Source: an uncultured Bacilli bacterium
Lineage (GTDB): Bacteria > Bacillota_I > Bacilli_A > RF39 > UBA660
Reading direction: 5' to 3'
Length of the DNA: 17,544 nt
Assembly (NCBI GenBank): GCA_944327425.1
Contig: CALVHJ010000018.1
Span: forward strand, 1-17,544
Part shown: positions 1-7,431 of the stretch, one piece after another
Layout of the letters: each line of letters opens with the position of its first letter
Numbering within the stretch: the stretch's first letter is position 1
Made by a program: the position numbers and the translations under genes
The notes under the pieces: generated by a model
Told to the model about the DNA's origin: nothing
What the model saw: the letters and a program-made list of their open reading frames with translations, nothing else
Database searches by the model: none

Positions 1-320
1 ATAATATTTCTTTATATAAGGGAGTCATAATTGAAAACTATGTAGCATGTGAGTTAGTAAATAATAACCATGAATTATATTACTGGAAAAATGAAAATAC
101 GGCTAAAATAGATTTTCTACTTTATACTAAAGATGGCATTATCCCTGTAGAAGTAAAAGCGGGAGATAGCACTAAATCCAAAAGTCTTGATATTTATATT
201 GAAAAGTTTAATCCTAAATACTCAATACGAATAAGTCCAAAACCATTTGGATATGACCCTAAAAAGAAAATAAAATCTATTCCCTTATATGCTATTTTTT
301 GTTTAAATAAAAGTGAGTAA
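1..320 (+). CDS. DUF4143 family ATPase, C-terminal part (5' end outside window)
   Basis: An open frame runs from base 3 to the TAA at 318-320 and gives 105 residues, truncated at its N-terminus by the window edge. The visible part matches the C-terminal DUF4143 domain of AAA+ ATPases (DUF4143 family): an opening ...KGVIIENYVACEL, then YYWKNENTAKIDFLL, PVEVKAG and SKSL. The Asp in KIDF and the E-x-K in PVEVK form a PD-(D/E)XK nuclease-like signature, which is usual in this domain. These proteins normally carry an N-terminal P-loop ATPase of unknown physiological role; that part is not visible here. A short hairpin terminator begins at its last codons. Confidence is good for the family, none for function. 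Confidence 0.85.
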   Translation, partial: NISLYKGVIIENYVACELVNNNHELYYWKNENTAKIDFLLYTKDGIIPVEVKAGDSTKSKSLDIYIEKFNPKYSIRISPKPFGYDPKKKIKSIPLYAIFCLNKSE

Positions 321-332
321 CATCACTTTTTT
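309..332 (+). terminator. Rho-independent terminator after DUF4143 gene
   Basis: The stem AAAAGTGA (309-316) pairs perfectly with TCACTTTT (323-330) around a six-base loop and is followed by further T. The stop codon lies at the start of the loop. Confidence 0.75.
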
Positions 333-370
333 AATATATAAAAATTTAAAGATGATTTATTGACTAATTG

Positions 371-399
371 TTGACAAATTTAACGAAATAAAATAAAAT
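371..399 (+). promoter_or_regulatory. Sigma-A-type promoter of the WG-repeat gene
   Basis: A perfect TTGACA (371-376) is followed 17 bases later by TAAAAT (394-399). The start site would be near 406, leaving a 5' leader of about 20 bases with the Shine-Dalgarno AGAGG (414-418). Confidence 0.75.
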
Positions 400-427
400 A
401 TTTATTCAAGAAAAGAGGAAAAATAAA

Positions 428-2986
428 ATGGATGATACAAAGGTAGTGTATAAAATTATAGCCGAGACAGGCTGGAAAGAGTATAAAACATTCACGAGCG
501 AGGATCCAACTAAAGCATTACTCTTACCAGAATTACTTGAAGAAAATATACAAAAACTGGAAGATTATTATCAAAACATAAGATTTTTTAAACTTTATAC
601 AACGGAAGAAAGAGGTAGTATTCAAGTCAAAGATTATACTTATACAAATGGAAAATTAGATAAAAAAATTGACTCTTGGCGTGATAATGAAGGATATTAC
701 TCTGATCGATTTAGAAAGATACCACTACCACGATACGTAGAAGTGGCAGAAAAGGTTGGTATTAAAGTTAACCCTGCATACACTACTGATGATTATGAAG
801 AACGTTTAGGAGAGTGGAATTATTTTAACAAACTGAATGAAGCAAGAAGCGTTTTTCACCCAAATGGACCATTTTGGCCAGTTGGGGATCGACCAAGGCC
901 AAAGCCTCCAGTTTATCATCCAGAAACATATGAGGATATATATGAATACAAAGTAGTCCTTCGTGGAGAGAGAGAATATCAAGATTATTTATGCGTTAAA
1001 GATTTTCAGTTTCATGAAGGATTAAAAATATCTGAAATGAAATATACTCCAGATTCTAAACCATATTATGGTTTTATAGACGAAAAAGGGAATGTTGTAA
1101 TTGAACACAAATATGATACAGTAGGCCCGTTCTCTGAGGGCCTAGCAAGAGTAGCAATAGATAAGAAATTCGGCTATATTAATAAATTAGGAGAAGAAGT
1201 TATTCATTGTATATATGATTACGCAGAGGACTTTCATAATGGTTATGCTAAAGTGGCAAGATATGATAATGGTTATGGAAGTAGAGTTAGGGCAAACTTA
1301 ATAGATAAATGGGGAAGAACATTAGTTCCTTGGAATTACAATAATGTAGAAATTTATGAATATGATAATGCCCAATACAGAGCCGGTAATACGTCTGATA
1401 TGATATACCAGCTAGAGTACATAGAAGGATGTACTCCTAAAAACATTAATATATCAGATTTTATTCGTTATTGTAGTGAAAAGCAAAAATGGCTTGATAG
1501 TTGTAAAGAATGGGCTGATGAAGAAACTATTAAATGGAAAACTCAAGAAATGCGAGAAGCAATACAATATAAATTTGGTAGTAAGTACGTAAGACTTTAT
1601 GATATTGCTAAACACGAAATACTAAGCGTAATATATATTGCAAGACAGCTAAAAGTAACTAAAGAAGATGGAACAGTATTATATTTAGATGTAAATGAAG
1701 AAGAAGAAAAACAATTAGAAAGTGAAAAAGAAGATTTAAAACCAAATGATGAAAATGTAGTATATAAAGTCATTGTTGATGGAAGAAAGTATCAGACTTT
1801 AGAAACATTTAGAACCGATGATCCCACTAAATTGTTACTAATACCAGAGTTATATGCAGAAAATATGCAAAGAATTAAAGATTATGCTAATAATTTACAG
1901 TTTAGAGAATTTCTTACCCTTGATATTGACAAAGATAAAATTGAAGATAGCACATATATGTTTCAAGATGGTAGATTAGGTAAATTGGTATATTCAGAAA
2001 GTGGAGATGTTAAAAGGCATTGGAAACGGAATTGGTATGGATTTGAAGGTATGCCATTGCTAAGAACAAAAAAAACTAAACGTGTATTTGATATAATATT
2101 TTGGCGTTCTTATATTGATATAGATGAAGGATTAACACCTTTTGAGAAAAAGTATAATGAATATTTTTACGATGTTAGTGATTTTGAAATTCATGAAGGA
2201 TTAGCAATATCCAAAAAATACTTTTCACCATATGGTGATCGTTCTCCAGGTTATGGTTTCGTGGATGAAAATGGTAATGTTGTAATTGGATATAAATATG
2301 ATTCTGCAGGTCCATTTTCTGAAGGCTTAGCAAGAGTAGCAAGAGGTAAGAAATTTGGCTATGTAAATAAATCAGGGGAAGAAGTTATTCCTTGTATATA
2401 TGACTATGCTGAGGACTTTCATAATGGCCTTGCAAAAGTGGGAATAATAGTAGGCAATTCAGAAAATCTTAGAGGTAAGGTTGGGTGTATCAATAAACAA
2501 GGCGAATTAGTAATGGATTGTATTTATGATGATTTAAAAATATATAATGGTGAAGGGCATTGGGGCTGTGGCCTTTATCTTGATCATAGCTTTTTTTCCT
2601 TCGACTATGGACGTGATGCCGGTGCCGAGTTATTTAGAAAAAAATTCATTTTAGGTGCCACTCAAGCAGTAAAATCTCGTACTATAGAGAATCTTGATTG
2701 GGAGCGCTATATTCGATTTTGTGCTAATTGGCAAGAATGGACGGGTCAATTTGATGAAAATTATTTTAGCAATCCAAAATACAGTGTTTCAAGGCATTTA
2801 GACATGAAATACAGAAGAGATGAAATTTTTGGAAAAGTCAGCCTTTATGACATGGTTAGCAATGAATCATATGATGTTTTTAGCATTGAAAAACAGAAAA
2901 AAATAATTAAAGAAGATGGAACTGTACTATATTTAGACGAAGGTATAGAAGAAGAAAATTCGTTAACAAGAAAATTAACGAAATAA
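428..2986 (+). CDS. WG-repeat protein with a tandem internal duplication
   Basis: This is an 852-residue protein with no signal peptide or membrane segment, so it is probably cytoplasmic. It consists of two homologous halves, residues about 5-422 and 444-837. Each half opens with a VVYK-[IV]-I segment and a DPTK-x-LLLPEL motif. Each then carries a WG-repeat block (GFIDEKGNVVI / GFVDENGNVVI, then GPFSEGLARVA, then EEVI-x-CIYDYAEDFHNG) and closes with KEDGTVLYLD. The WG blocks are at residues 213-300 and 608-702. WG repeats (PF14903 type) are usually inferred to be beta-rich protein-binding modules; no enzyme motif is visible. The gene has its own promoter (371-399) and terminator (3021-3057), so it is monocistronic. 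It sits between a DUF4143 gene and a decayed Rpn gene. The ATG has an AGAGG nine bases upstream. Confidence 0.85.
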   Translation: MDDTKVVYKIIAETGWKEYKTFTSEDPTKALLLPELLEENIQKLEDYYQNIRFFKLYTTEERGSIQVKDYTYTNGKLDKKIDSWRDNEGYYSDRFRKIPLPRYVEVAEKVGIKVNPAYTTDDYEERLGEWNYFNKLNEARSVFHPNGPFWPVGDRPRPKPPVYHPETYEDIYEYKVVLRGEREYQDYLCVKDFQFHEGLKISEMKYTPDSKPYYGFIDEKGNVVIEHKYDTVGPFSEGLARVAIDKKFGYINKLGEEVIHCIYDYAEDFHNGYAKVARYDNGYGSRVRANLIDKWGRTLVPWNYNNVEIYEYDNAQYRAGNTSDMIYQLEYIEGCTPKNINISDFIRYCSEKQKWLDSCKEWADEETIKWKTQEMREAIQYKFGSKYVRLYDIAKHEILSVIYIARQLKVTKEDGTVLYLDVNEEEEKQLESEKEDLKPNDENVVYKVIVDGRKYQTLETFRTDDPTKLLLIPELYAENMQRIKDYANNLQFREFLTLDIDKDKIEDSTYMFQDGRLGKLVYSESGDVKRHWKRNWYGFEGMPLLRTKKTKRVFDIIFWRSYIDIDEGLTPFEKKYNEYFYDVSDFEIHEGLAISKKYFSPYGDRSPGYGFVDENGNVVIGYKYDSAGPFSEGLARVARGKKFGYVNKSGEEVIPCIYDYAEDFHNGLAKVGIIVGNSENLRGKVGCINKQGELVMDCIYDDLKIYNGEGHWGCGLYLDHSFFSFDYGRDAGAELFRKKFILGATQAVKSRTIENLDWERYIRFCANWQEWTGQFDENYFSNPKYSVSRHLDMKYRRDEIFGKVSLYDMVSNESYDVFSIEKQKKIIKEDGTVLYLDEGIEEENSLTRKLTK
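440..1693 (+). repeat. Intragenic repeat unit 1 of WG-repeat gene
   Basis: This codes for residues 5-422 of the WG-repeat protein. It is homologous in order and content to 1757-2938. Nucleotide identity is still visible in blocks, for example the stretch coding GPFSEGLARVA (about 1123-1155) against 2309-2341. Confidence 0.75.
1757..2938 (+). repeat. Intragenic repeat unit 2 of WG-repeat gene
   Basis: This codes for residues 444-837 and is the second copy of the unit at 440-1693. It is about 24 residues shorter overall, and the middle region before the WG block has diverged most. An acidic linker (residues about 423-443, rich in E and K) joins the copies. Confidence 0.75.
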
Positions 2987-3020
2987 AAATAAAGTGCAAC
3001 ATAAATAATGAAGATAATAG

Positions 3021-3057
3021 GTCTGCTAGTTAAAAATTAGTAGACTTTTAATTTTTT
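3021..3057 (+). terminator. Rho-independent terminator after WG-repeat gene
   Basis: GTCTGCTAGTT (3021-3031) pairs with AATTAGTAGAC (3035-3045), with two G-U pairs and a three-base loop. A T-rich tail follows. Confidence 0.8.
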
Positions 3058-3170
3058 ATTTGGAAAATGCAATAAAATTCGGAAAATCAAGTGACATGAC
3101 ATCGTTCGACAAAAGATACATATTCTTTGTGTTAAAATAACACCTGACTCAAAAGAAGGTAGGTGAAAAA

Positions 3171-3991
3171 ATGAAAACCGAGTCAATTATTACTTTGAAA
3201 AATGATTTAGCGTTCAAATATGTATTTAGTGAAGAAAAATATTTAAAAGATTTTATTAATTCTTTTTTTGAGTTTATGGGTATATCAAAGAAAGTAGTAA
3301 ACGTACAAGCTGTACCTGAATATTTAATTAAATCAGCTTATATTAATGGCAAGCTATTTTTTGGTGATGTTGTAGCAACACTAGATGATTCAACCATTTT
3401 ATGACTAGAAATGTATAATCAGTTTGACGAAGAAGCCTTTAAGAAAGCTTAGGGTATGCAACCAGACTATTTTCTAACCAACTAGAAAAAACAGAAAAAC
3501 ACATAACTGCTAGTAAAGTAATTAGTATAAACTTAATGCATGGAAATTACAATTACAATAACTTTGATTTTGTAAATGATTATGGCTTTATTAACAAGAA
3601 GAACTATGGTGTTATTAAAGATGAGTATCTAGAAATGTATTTAGTACGTCTTGACTTATTAGAAGAACTTCGATATACTGATATTAACAAAGAAAAATTT
3701 GTAAGATGGATTAGACTAATCAATGCAAAGGGTGTTGATGAAATGAAGAAAATTGCAAAGGGGGATAGAATTATGCAAGAAACAGTAGAATTTGTAGAAA
3801 ATTTCTTAAACAGTGAAGAAAGATTAGAAAAATATGATAAGATAAATATATTATTAAGTCAAGCTGAAGATAAAGGCCGTGATGAAGAAAAAATAGCAAC
3901 AGCTAAAAACATGCTTGATGATGGCGTGGAAATATCTATGATTATGAAGTATACTAACTTACCAAAAGAAAAAATAGAGGCGTTAATATAA
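3171..3991 (+). pseudogene. Rpn/PD-(D/E)XK nuclease-family transposase-like gene, disrupted
   Basis: The intact product would be about 273 residues. The N-terminus (TLKNDLAFKYVFSEEKYLKD) and the FGDVVATLDDSTIL...LEMYNQFDEEAFKKA region match the Rpn/PDDEXK_2 family of recombination-promoting nucleases; the C-terminus ends KYTNLPKEKIEALI, also typical. Two lesions are visible. The first is an in-frame TGA at 3402-3404 between TTA and CTA GAA ATG. The second is a one-base loss near 3451, where GCT TA-GGG TAT would restore KKAYGYATRLFSNQ. From there the second frame runs on to the TAA at 3989-3991; the ATG at 3536 is only an internal Met. The start has an AGGTG Shine-Dalgarno. TGA is not read as Trp elsewhere in the window, so this is a real stop. 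Genes of this family are often multicopy and decaying. Confidence 0.85.
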
Positions 3992-4008
3992 AAATGCTTC
4001 TATTTTTT
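3975..4008 (+). terminator. Terminator between Rpn pseudogene and XRE gene, possibly bidirectional
   Basis: TAGAGGCGTT (3975-3984) pairs with AATGCTTCTA (3993-4002), with two G-U pairs, and TTTTTT follows (4003-4008). An A-rich stretch on the left (about 3964-3974) gives a T-run on the minus strand, so the hairpin may also serve the convergent gene. Confidence 0.7.
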
Positions 4009-4023
4009 ATTCAAAAACTATTC

Positions 4024-4260
4024 TTAATCTTTTTTAATTAAATCATCTAAACTAACATTTAAAGCTACAGATATTTTATATAGAGTTTCAACGGAAAAAT
4101 TATAAGCTGCCTTATCACTTTGAATTTGTCTAATAAATTCATGAGATAATCCAACCATTTCCGCAAGTTCAGCACTAGTTACATTTCTTTCTTTACGATA
4201 TTTTCTAATATTTTTACGAATCGTATCATAAATATTATTATCAAATTCTATTTTCTTCAC
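4024..4260 (-). CDS. XRE-family HTH transcriptional regulator
   Basis: This is a 78-residue single-domain DNA-binding protein of the Cro/C1-type helix-turn-helix family (HTH_3). The core runs IRKNIRKYRKERNVTSAELA, then MVGLSHEFIRQIQS, then FSVETLYKISVALNVSLDDL. The GTG at 4260 is chosen because AGGTG (4266-4270 on the minus strand) stands six or so bases upstream. An in-frame GTG at 4269 would add three residues but has no usable site. The gene is a paralogue of the regulator at 16614-16850 (shared N-N-x-Y-x-x-I/V-RKNI-KKYR pattern). It is divergent from the surface-protein gene at 4395, and a near-palindrome lies between them (4304-4324), so it probably controls itself and perhaps its neighbour. 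No toxin-like partner is adjacent. Confidence 0.85.
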   Translation of the reverse strand: MKKIEFDNNIYDTIRKNIRKYRKERNVTSAELAEMVGLSHEFIRQIQSDKAAYNFSVETLYKISVALNVSLDDLIKKD

Positions 4261-4303
4261 TTTAATCACCTAATATTATTGTAAGGTATTAGCTCACAAA
4301 AAT

Positions 4304-4324
4304 ATGTAAAGTATCGCTTAACAT
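4304..4324. promoter_or_regulatory. Imperfect palindrome, candidate operator of the XRE regulator
   Basis: ATGTAAAG (4304-4311) and CTTAACAT (4317-4324) are inverted copies with one mismatch and a five-base centre. It lies between divergent starts. A further AACGTT-centred element follows (4320-4339). Binding is inferred from position and symmetry only. Confidence 0.4.
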
Positions 4325-4344
4325 ACAAACGTTCATGTTCGGCA

Positions 4345-4373
4345 TTGGCTAACAAATTATTATGTGATAAACT
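4345..4373 (+). promoter_or_regulatory. Promoter of the surface-protein gene
   Basis: TTGGCT (4345-4350), a 17-base spacer and TAAACT (4368-4373), with a TGA extended -10 directly upstream of the hexamer. The leader is about 15 bases and includes AGGTGG at 4385-4390. Confidence 0.55.
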
Positions 4374-4394
4374 TACTTTAAAGTAGGTGGAAGC

Positions 4395-5668
4395 ATGATT
4401 AAGTCAAAGGATTTATTAATAAAGAAAATAATTGTAGCAAGTATTATAATACTAATAATATTATTAACAACAATAAGTAAAGAAAATACAAAGGATATTT
4501 TAAATAAGGAAGTTAGCGAACAAAAAATTCAAAACACAGTGGCAGTCTACATACAAGATGAATCAAGTGCCGATGGATATTCCAAAGCAGATACTATACC
4601 AACTAGTGGCTATGCCTTCAATGAAGAAATGAGTTATTGCGGCATAGATGGCAAAGAAATGATAGTATTACACTAAATTATGAAATAGAAACCCAAATGC
4701 TAACAGTCTCGCCAATGACTACATCAGGGACTAAATGCTATTTATATTTTGATGAATATACATCATCAATAAAAGATACATTATTATCATATTATCCTAC
4801 CGTCTTAACAAGAACAGATTTTTCAACTACTGTAACTAATACTACAACCGGAGTGATATATAAATCAGCTAATAGTAGCCAATATGATAATGATGGCGAA
4901 GTATATTATTTTGCCGGAAACCCAATCGACAACTGGATATACTTTGGCGGATTTTATTGGAGAATCATAAGATTTAATGGAAATGGAACAGTGAGACTTA
5001 TTTATGCCGGGAATAGTACCACAGGAAGTGGAGAAGATGATCAAATAAGAATAAGTTCGTTCAACAATTCAAGTAATATGAGTTACTATGTGGGCTTGTC
5101 ATATGATGGAACACAGCATGGAATAGGGACAGAAAGTACAATTTTAATAGAGCTAAATAACTGGTATAATAGCTCTGAAAGTGGCAATTTAGGAACAAAT
5201 TATGGTAATTATATAGACAATAATACTGGATTCTGTAGTGATAGAAATATGTCCAGTGGATCTGGTTGGAGTATACAACCAAGTAGGGAAATAAGATATG
5301 CTGCATATGAGAGATTAGTTACAAACAAAAATCCAAGTTTAGGCTGCAGCAATAATGACATTTTGAATATTCCAATTGGACTTATAACTGCAGATGAAAT
5401 GGCTTATGCCGGTGGAACTACAACATCTGAAAATCAAAATTATTATCTTAGTACAGGACAAGAGTATTGGACAATGACTCCGTCCCTTGCTTACAATAGT
5501 GGAACTGCTGTTAATTTCTGGGCAGGTTCATCTGGGTGGGTTTTTAATTTTGGAACAACTGTGGCTTACTCACGTGGCATTCGTCCTGTCATCAATCTCC
5601 GTAGTGATGTTACCATATCTAGTGGTAATGGTACTGCTTCTCACCCATTTGTAATAAATACAGATTAA
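4395..5668 (+). pseudogene. Secreted/surface protein of gut Bacillota, frameshifted
   Basis: This is two overlapping frames of one gene. The first (from the ATG at 4395, good AGGTGG site) gives an N-terminal membrane anchor or signal (residues about 10-27, IVASIIILIILLTTI core) and ends prematurely at 4674-4676. The second carries NDSITLNYEIETQ onward to 5668. Adding one A in the run at 4657-4659 joins ...CGIDGKE to NDSITLNY and restores about 424 residues. The body has the motifs VYYFAGN, NWIYFGGFYWRIIR, IGLITADEMAYAGG, YWTMTPS and GIRPVINLRSDV. To my recollection this set recurs in multicopy extracellular proteins of uncultured gut Firmicutes; the C-terminal part resembles DUF6273-type lectin-like folds. 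No slippery heptamer fits the -1 frame. It may be a decayed gene, a phase-variable one, or an assembly error in an A-run. Confidence 0.75.
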
Positions 5669-5705
5669 ATAAAACATGAATGATTAATTATCACGCTTTT
5701 ATTTT

Positions 5706-5759
5706 ATTGCATCAAAACTATTGTCAATTGCATCATTTTGTGATATAATGACGCAATTG
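5706..5759. promoter_or_regulatory. Three-half-site operator over the fic promoter
   Basis: CAATTGCATCATT (5725-5737) and AATGACGCAATTG (5747-5759) form a palindrome with 13-base arms, one mismatch and a nine-base centre. A further direct copy, ATTGCATCA, lies at 5706-5714, exactly 21 bases (two helical turns) upstream of the one at 5727-5735. The sites cover the -10 and start region of the fic promoter, so a bound protein would block transcription. The most likely ligand is the Fic protein's own winged helix (inference). Confidence 0.6.
5721..5749 (+). promoter_or_regulatory. Strong sigma-A promoter of fic
   Basis: TTGTCA (5721-5726), a 17-base spacer and a perfect TATAAT (5744-5749) with a TGA extended -10. 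It is embedded in the palindrome at 5725-5759. Confidence 0.8.
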
Positions 5760-5776
5760 AAAGAAAGGTGATTTAA

Positions 5777-6829
5777 TTGAGAAAATTTGATTTGTTAAAA
5801 GAATATAATAAAATTATAGGAAATAGCAATATCATTAGTTTAATTAATAAGATTCATGAATATAAAGGTAAGCAATCTTATTTATTAGACAGTAAAAAAA
5901 GTACTTTAGATACACTACTTAATATTGCAAAGGTTCAAAGTACCTCTTCCTCTAATAGAATAGAAGGGATTTTTACTACCGATAAAAGAATAAATGAAAT
6001 AATAAACCAAAAATTAGAACCAAAGAATAGAAATGAAGAGGAAATAGCAGGCTATAGAGATGTCCTATCTTTAATTCACGAAAATTATAATTATGTAGAT
6101 ATTAATTCTAACACAATTTTACAATTGCATAGGGATTTATATAAATATACTGGTTATAGTTATGGTGGAAAGTTTAAAAATGTTCAAAATTATATAGAGG
6201 AAAATAATAATGGTGAAAAGAAAATAAGATTTACTCCATTATCACCAATTGAAACACCAATAGCCATTGAAGAATTATGTAAAAACTATAATGAATTAGT
6301 TATTACTGAAAATTGCGATTTACTAGTATTAATTCCTATATTTATTTTAGATTTTGTATCTATTCATCCCTTTAATGATGGCAATGGAAGAATGAGTAGA
6401 TTATTGACTTTATTATTACTTTACAAAAATAATTATTATGTAGGTAAATATATAAGTATTGAAAAAATAATTGAAGATACAAAAGATAGTTATTATGATG
6501 CTCTACAAAAAAGTTCAGTAAATTGGCATAATAATAAAAATGACTATTCATATTTTGTTGAATATTATTTAGGAATTATATTAAGTGCTTATAAAGATTT
6601 AGATGCTAAAATTAGTATTTTAGAAAATAAAAAGATAACATCTTATGATAGAATTATAAACATATTTAAAGATAACATTATTCCTCTTAATAAATCATTT
6701 TTAATTAGTAAATGTCCTGATTTAAGTGAAACAACAATTGAAAGAACATTAAACAAATTATTAAAAGAGCAAAAAATAATTAAAATATCAGGTGGAAGAT
6801 ATACTAAATACAAATGGGATAATAAATAG
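5777..6829 (+). CDS. Fic-domain protein (probable AMP-transferase) with C-terminal winged helix
   Basis: This is a 350-residue protein. The Fic catalytic motif HPFNDGNGRMSR is complete at residues 197-208, including the catalytic His. Enzymes of this family usually transfer AMP from ATP to target hydroxyl groups. The inhibitory motif [S/T]xxxE[G/N] is present upstream as S59-N-R-I-E63-G64, so this is a class II, self-inhibited Fic that needs no separate antitoxin. Residues about 288-348 form a winged-helix DNA-binding domain (ETTIERTLNKLLKEQKIIK recognition part). The TTG start at 5777 is chosen because AGGTG (5766-5770) lies six bases upstream and no ATG fits. It is transcribed alone, from a promoter inside a palindrome, which suggests self-repression. 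The target protein cannot be told from the sequence. Confidence 0.92.
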   Translation: MRKFDLLKEYNKIIGNSNIISLINKIHEYKGKQSYLLDSKKSTLDTLLNIAKVQSTSSSNRIEGIFTTDKRINEIINQKLEPKNRNEEEIAGYRDVLSLIHENYNYVDINSNTILQLHRDLYKYTGYSYGGKFKNVQNYIEENNNGEKKIRFTPLSPIETPIAIEELCKNYNELVITENCDLLVLIPIFILDFVSIHPFNDGNGRMSRLLTLLLLYKNNYYVGKYISIEKIIEDTKDSYYDALQKSSVNWHNNKNDYSYFVEYYLGIILSAYKDLDAKISILENKKITSYDRIINIFKDNIIPLNKSFLISKCPDLSETTIERTLNKLLKEQKIIKISGGRYTKYKWDNK

Positions 6830-6855
6830 ATAGTACTTTTTAAAGTCTATTTTTA
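6824..6855 (+). terminator. Weak terminator after fic
   Basis: AAATAGA (6824-6830) pairs with TCTATTT (6846-6852), with an inner CTTT/AAAG (6836-6839, 6842-6845) and T-rich sequence following. The stem is A-T rich and includes the stop codon. Confidence 0.45.
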
Positions 6856-6879
6856 CCCATATTTTTCTTTTCTAAAATA

Positions 6880-6888
6880 TGCTATAAT
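6880..6888 (+). promoter_or_regulatory. Extended -10 promoter of the 6907-8650 operon
   Basis: TGC followed by a perfect TATAAT (6883-6888). No clear -35 hexamer is seen 17 bases upstream, as is common for extended -10 promoters. Confidence 0.6.
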
Positions 6889-6906
6889 TAATAGAAGAGG
6901 TGTGTT

Positions 6907-7431
6907 ATGAAGAAAAAAGAGTTAGTTGATTTAGTAACAGGAATATCTTTAATGTTACTAGCCGTTGTAATATTATTATTACCAACTTTTAAGTTTAATG
7001 ATTTAGGATTTATTTTAAAAATGGTTTTTGGTTTTTATTCTTTAGTTAAAATTACGCAATTTATATTTACGATAAAATATAAAGATTATGAAAGCTTATA
7101 TACTTGTTTAATATCTTTAGGTGTTTTAATAAGTCTTTTCCTAGTTAATCTAACTACTAAGAATATGGTTTTGATATTACTTATATGGATGGGTTTAATG
7201 TGTTTAATAAAGCTTAAGAAAGCTGATTTTTATCATGACCGAAAAAATAAAATGTGGTGCCTAAGATTATTTATTTTATTTACCTTTTTAACCACTGGTC
7301 TTCTAACCGGAATAAATCTTTATTATGAATCATCAGTTCAAACTATAATTATTGGTTTCTTCTTTCTAATAAATGGTATTCTTGATGTTATTGATCCTAT
7401 CACTGTTTATTTAATGGAGTTAAACAAATGA
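6907..7431 (+). CDS. Multi-pass membrane protein, HdeD/DUF308-like
   Basis: This is a 174-residue protein with about six hydrophobic segments. They lie near residues 10-26, 33-54, 64-82, 85-103, 118-136 and 144-162, with basic residues in the short loops. The layout resembles the DUF308/HdeD family, whose biochemical role is not established. The match is by topology and length, not by a diagnostic motif. It is the first gene of a three-gene operon, with a good GAGGTG site (6897-6902) and an extended -10 promoter. It overlaps the next gene by four bases (ATGA), so translation is probably coupled to the methyltransferase. Confidence 0.65.
   Translation: MKKKELVDLVTGISLMLLAVVILLLPTFKFNDLGFILKMVFGFYSLVKITQFIFTIKYKDYESLYTCLISLGVLISLFLVNLTTKNMVLILLIWMGLMCLIKLKKADFYHDRKNKMWCLRLFILFTFLTTGLLTGINLYYESSVQTIIIGFFFLINGILDVIDPITVYLMELNK

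Noticed and set aside
3402..3404. TGA read as Trp (mycoplasma code) to rescue the Rpn gene
   Set aside because: TGG codes Trp throughout and several genes end in TGA (for example 10532-10534 and 12871-12873). A separate frameshift would still break the gene.
4653..4661. Programmed -1 frameshift in the surface-protein gene
   Set aside because: The bases around 4653-4661 do not form an X XXY YYZ heptamer in the right frame and no stimulatory stem is evident; a one-base loss is simpler.
5061..5306. Antisense open frame (81 codons) inside the surface-protein gene
   Set aside because: No ribosome site or promoter, odd Tyr/His-rich composition, and fully overlapped by a recognisable gene.
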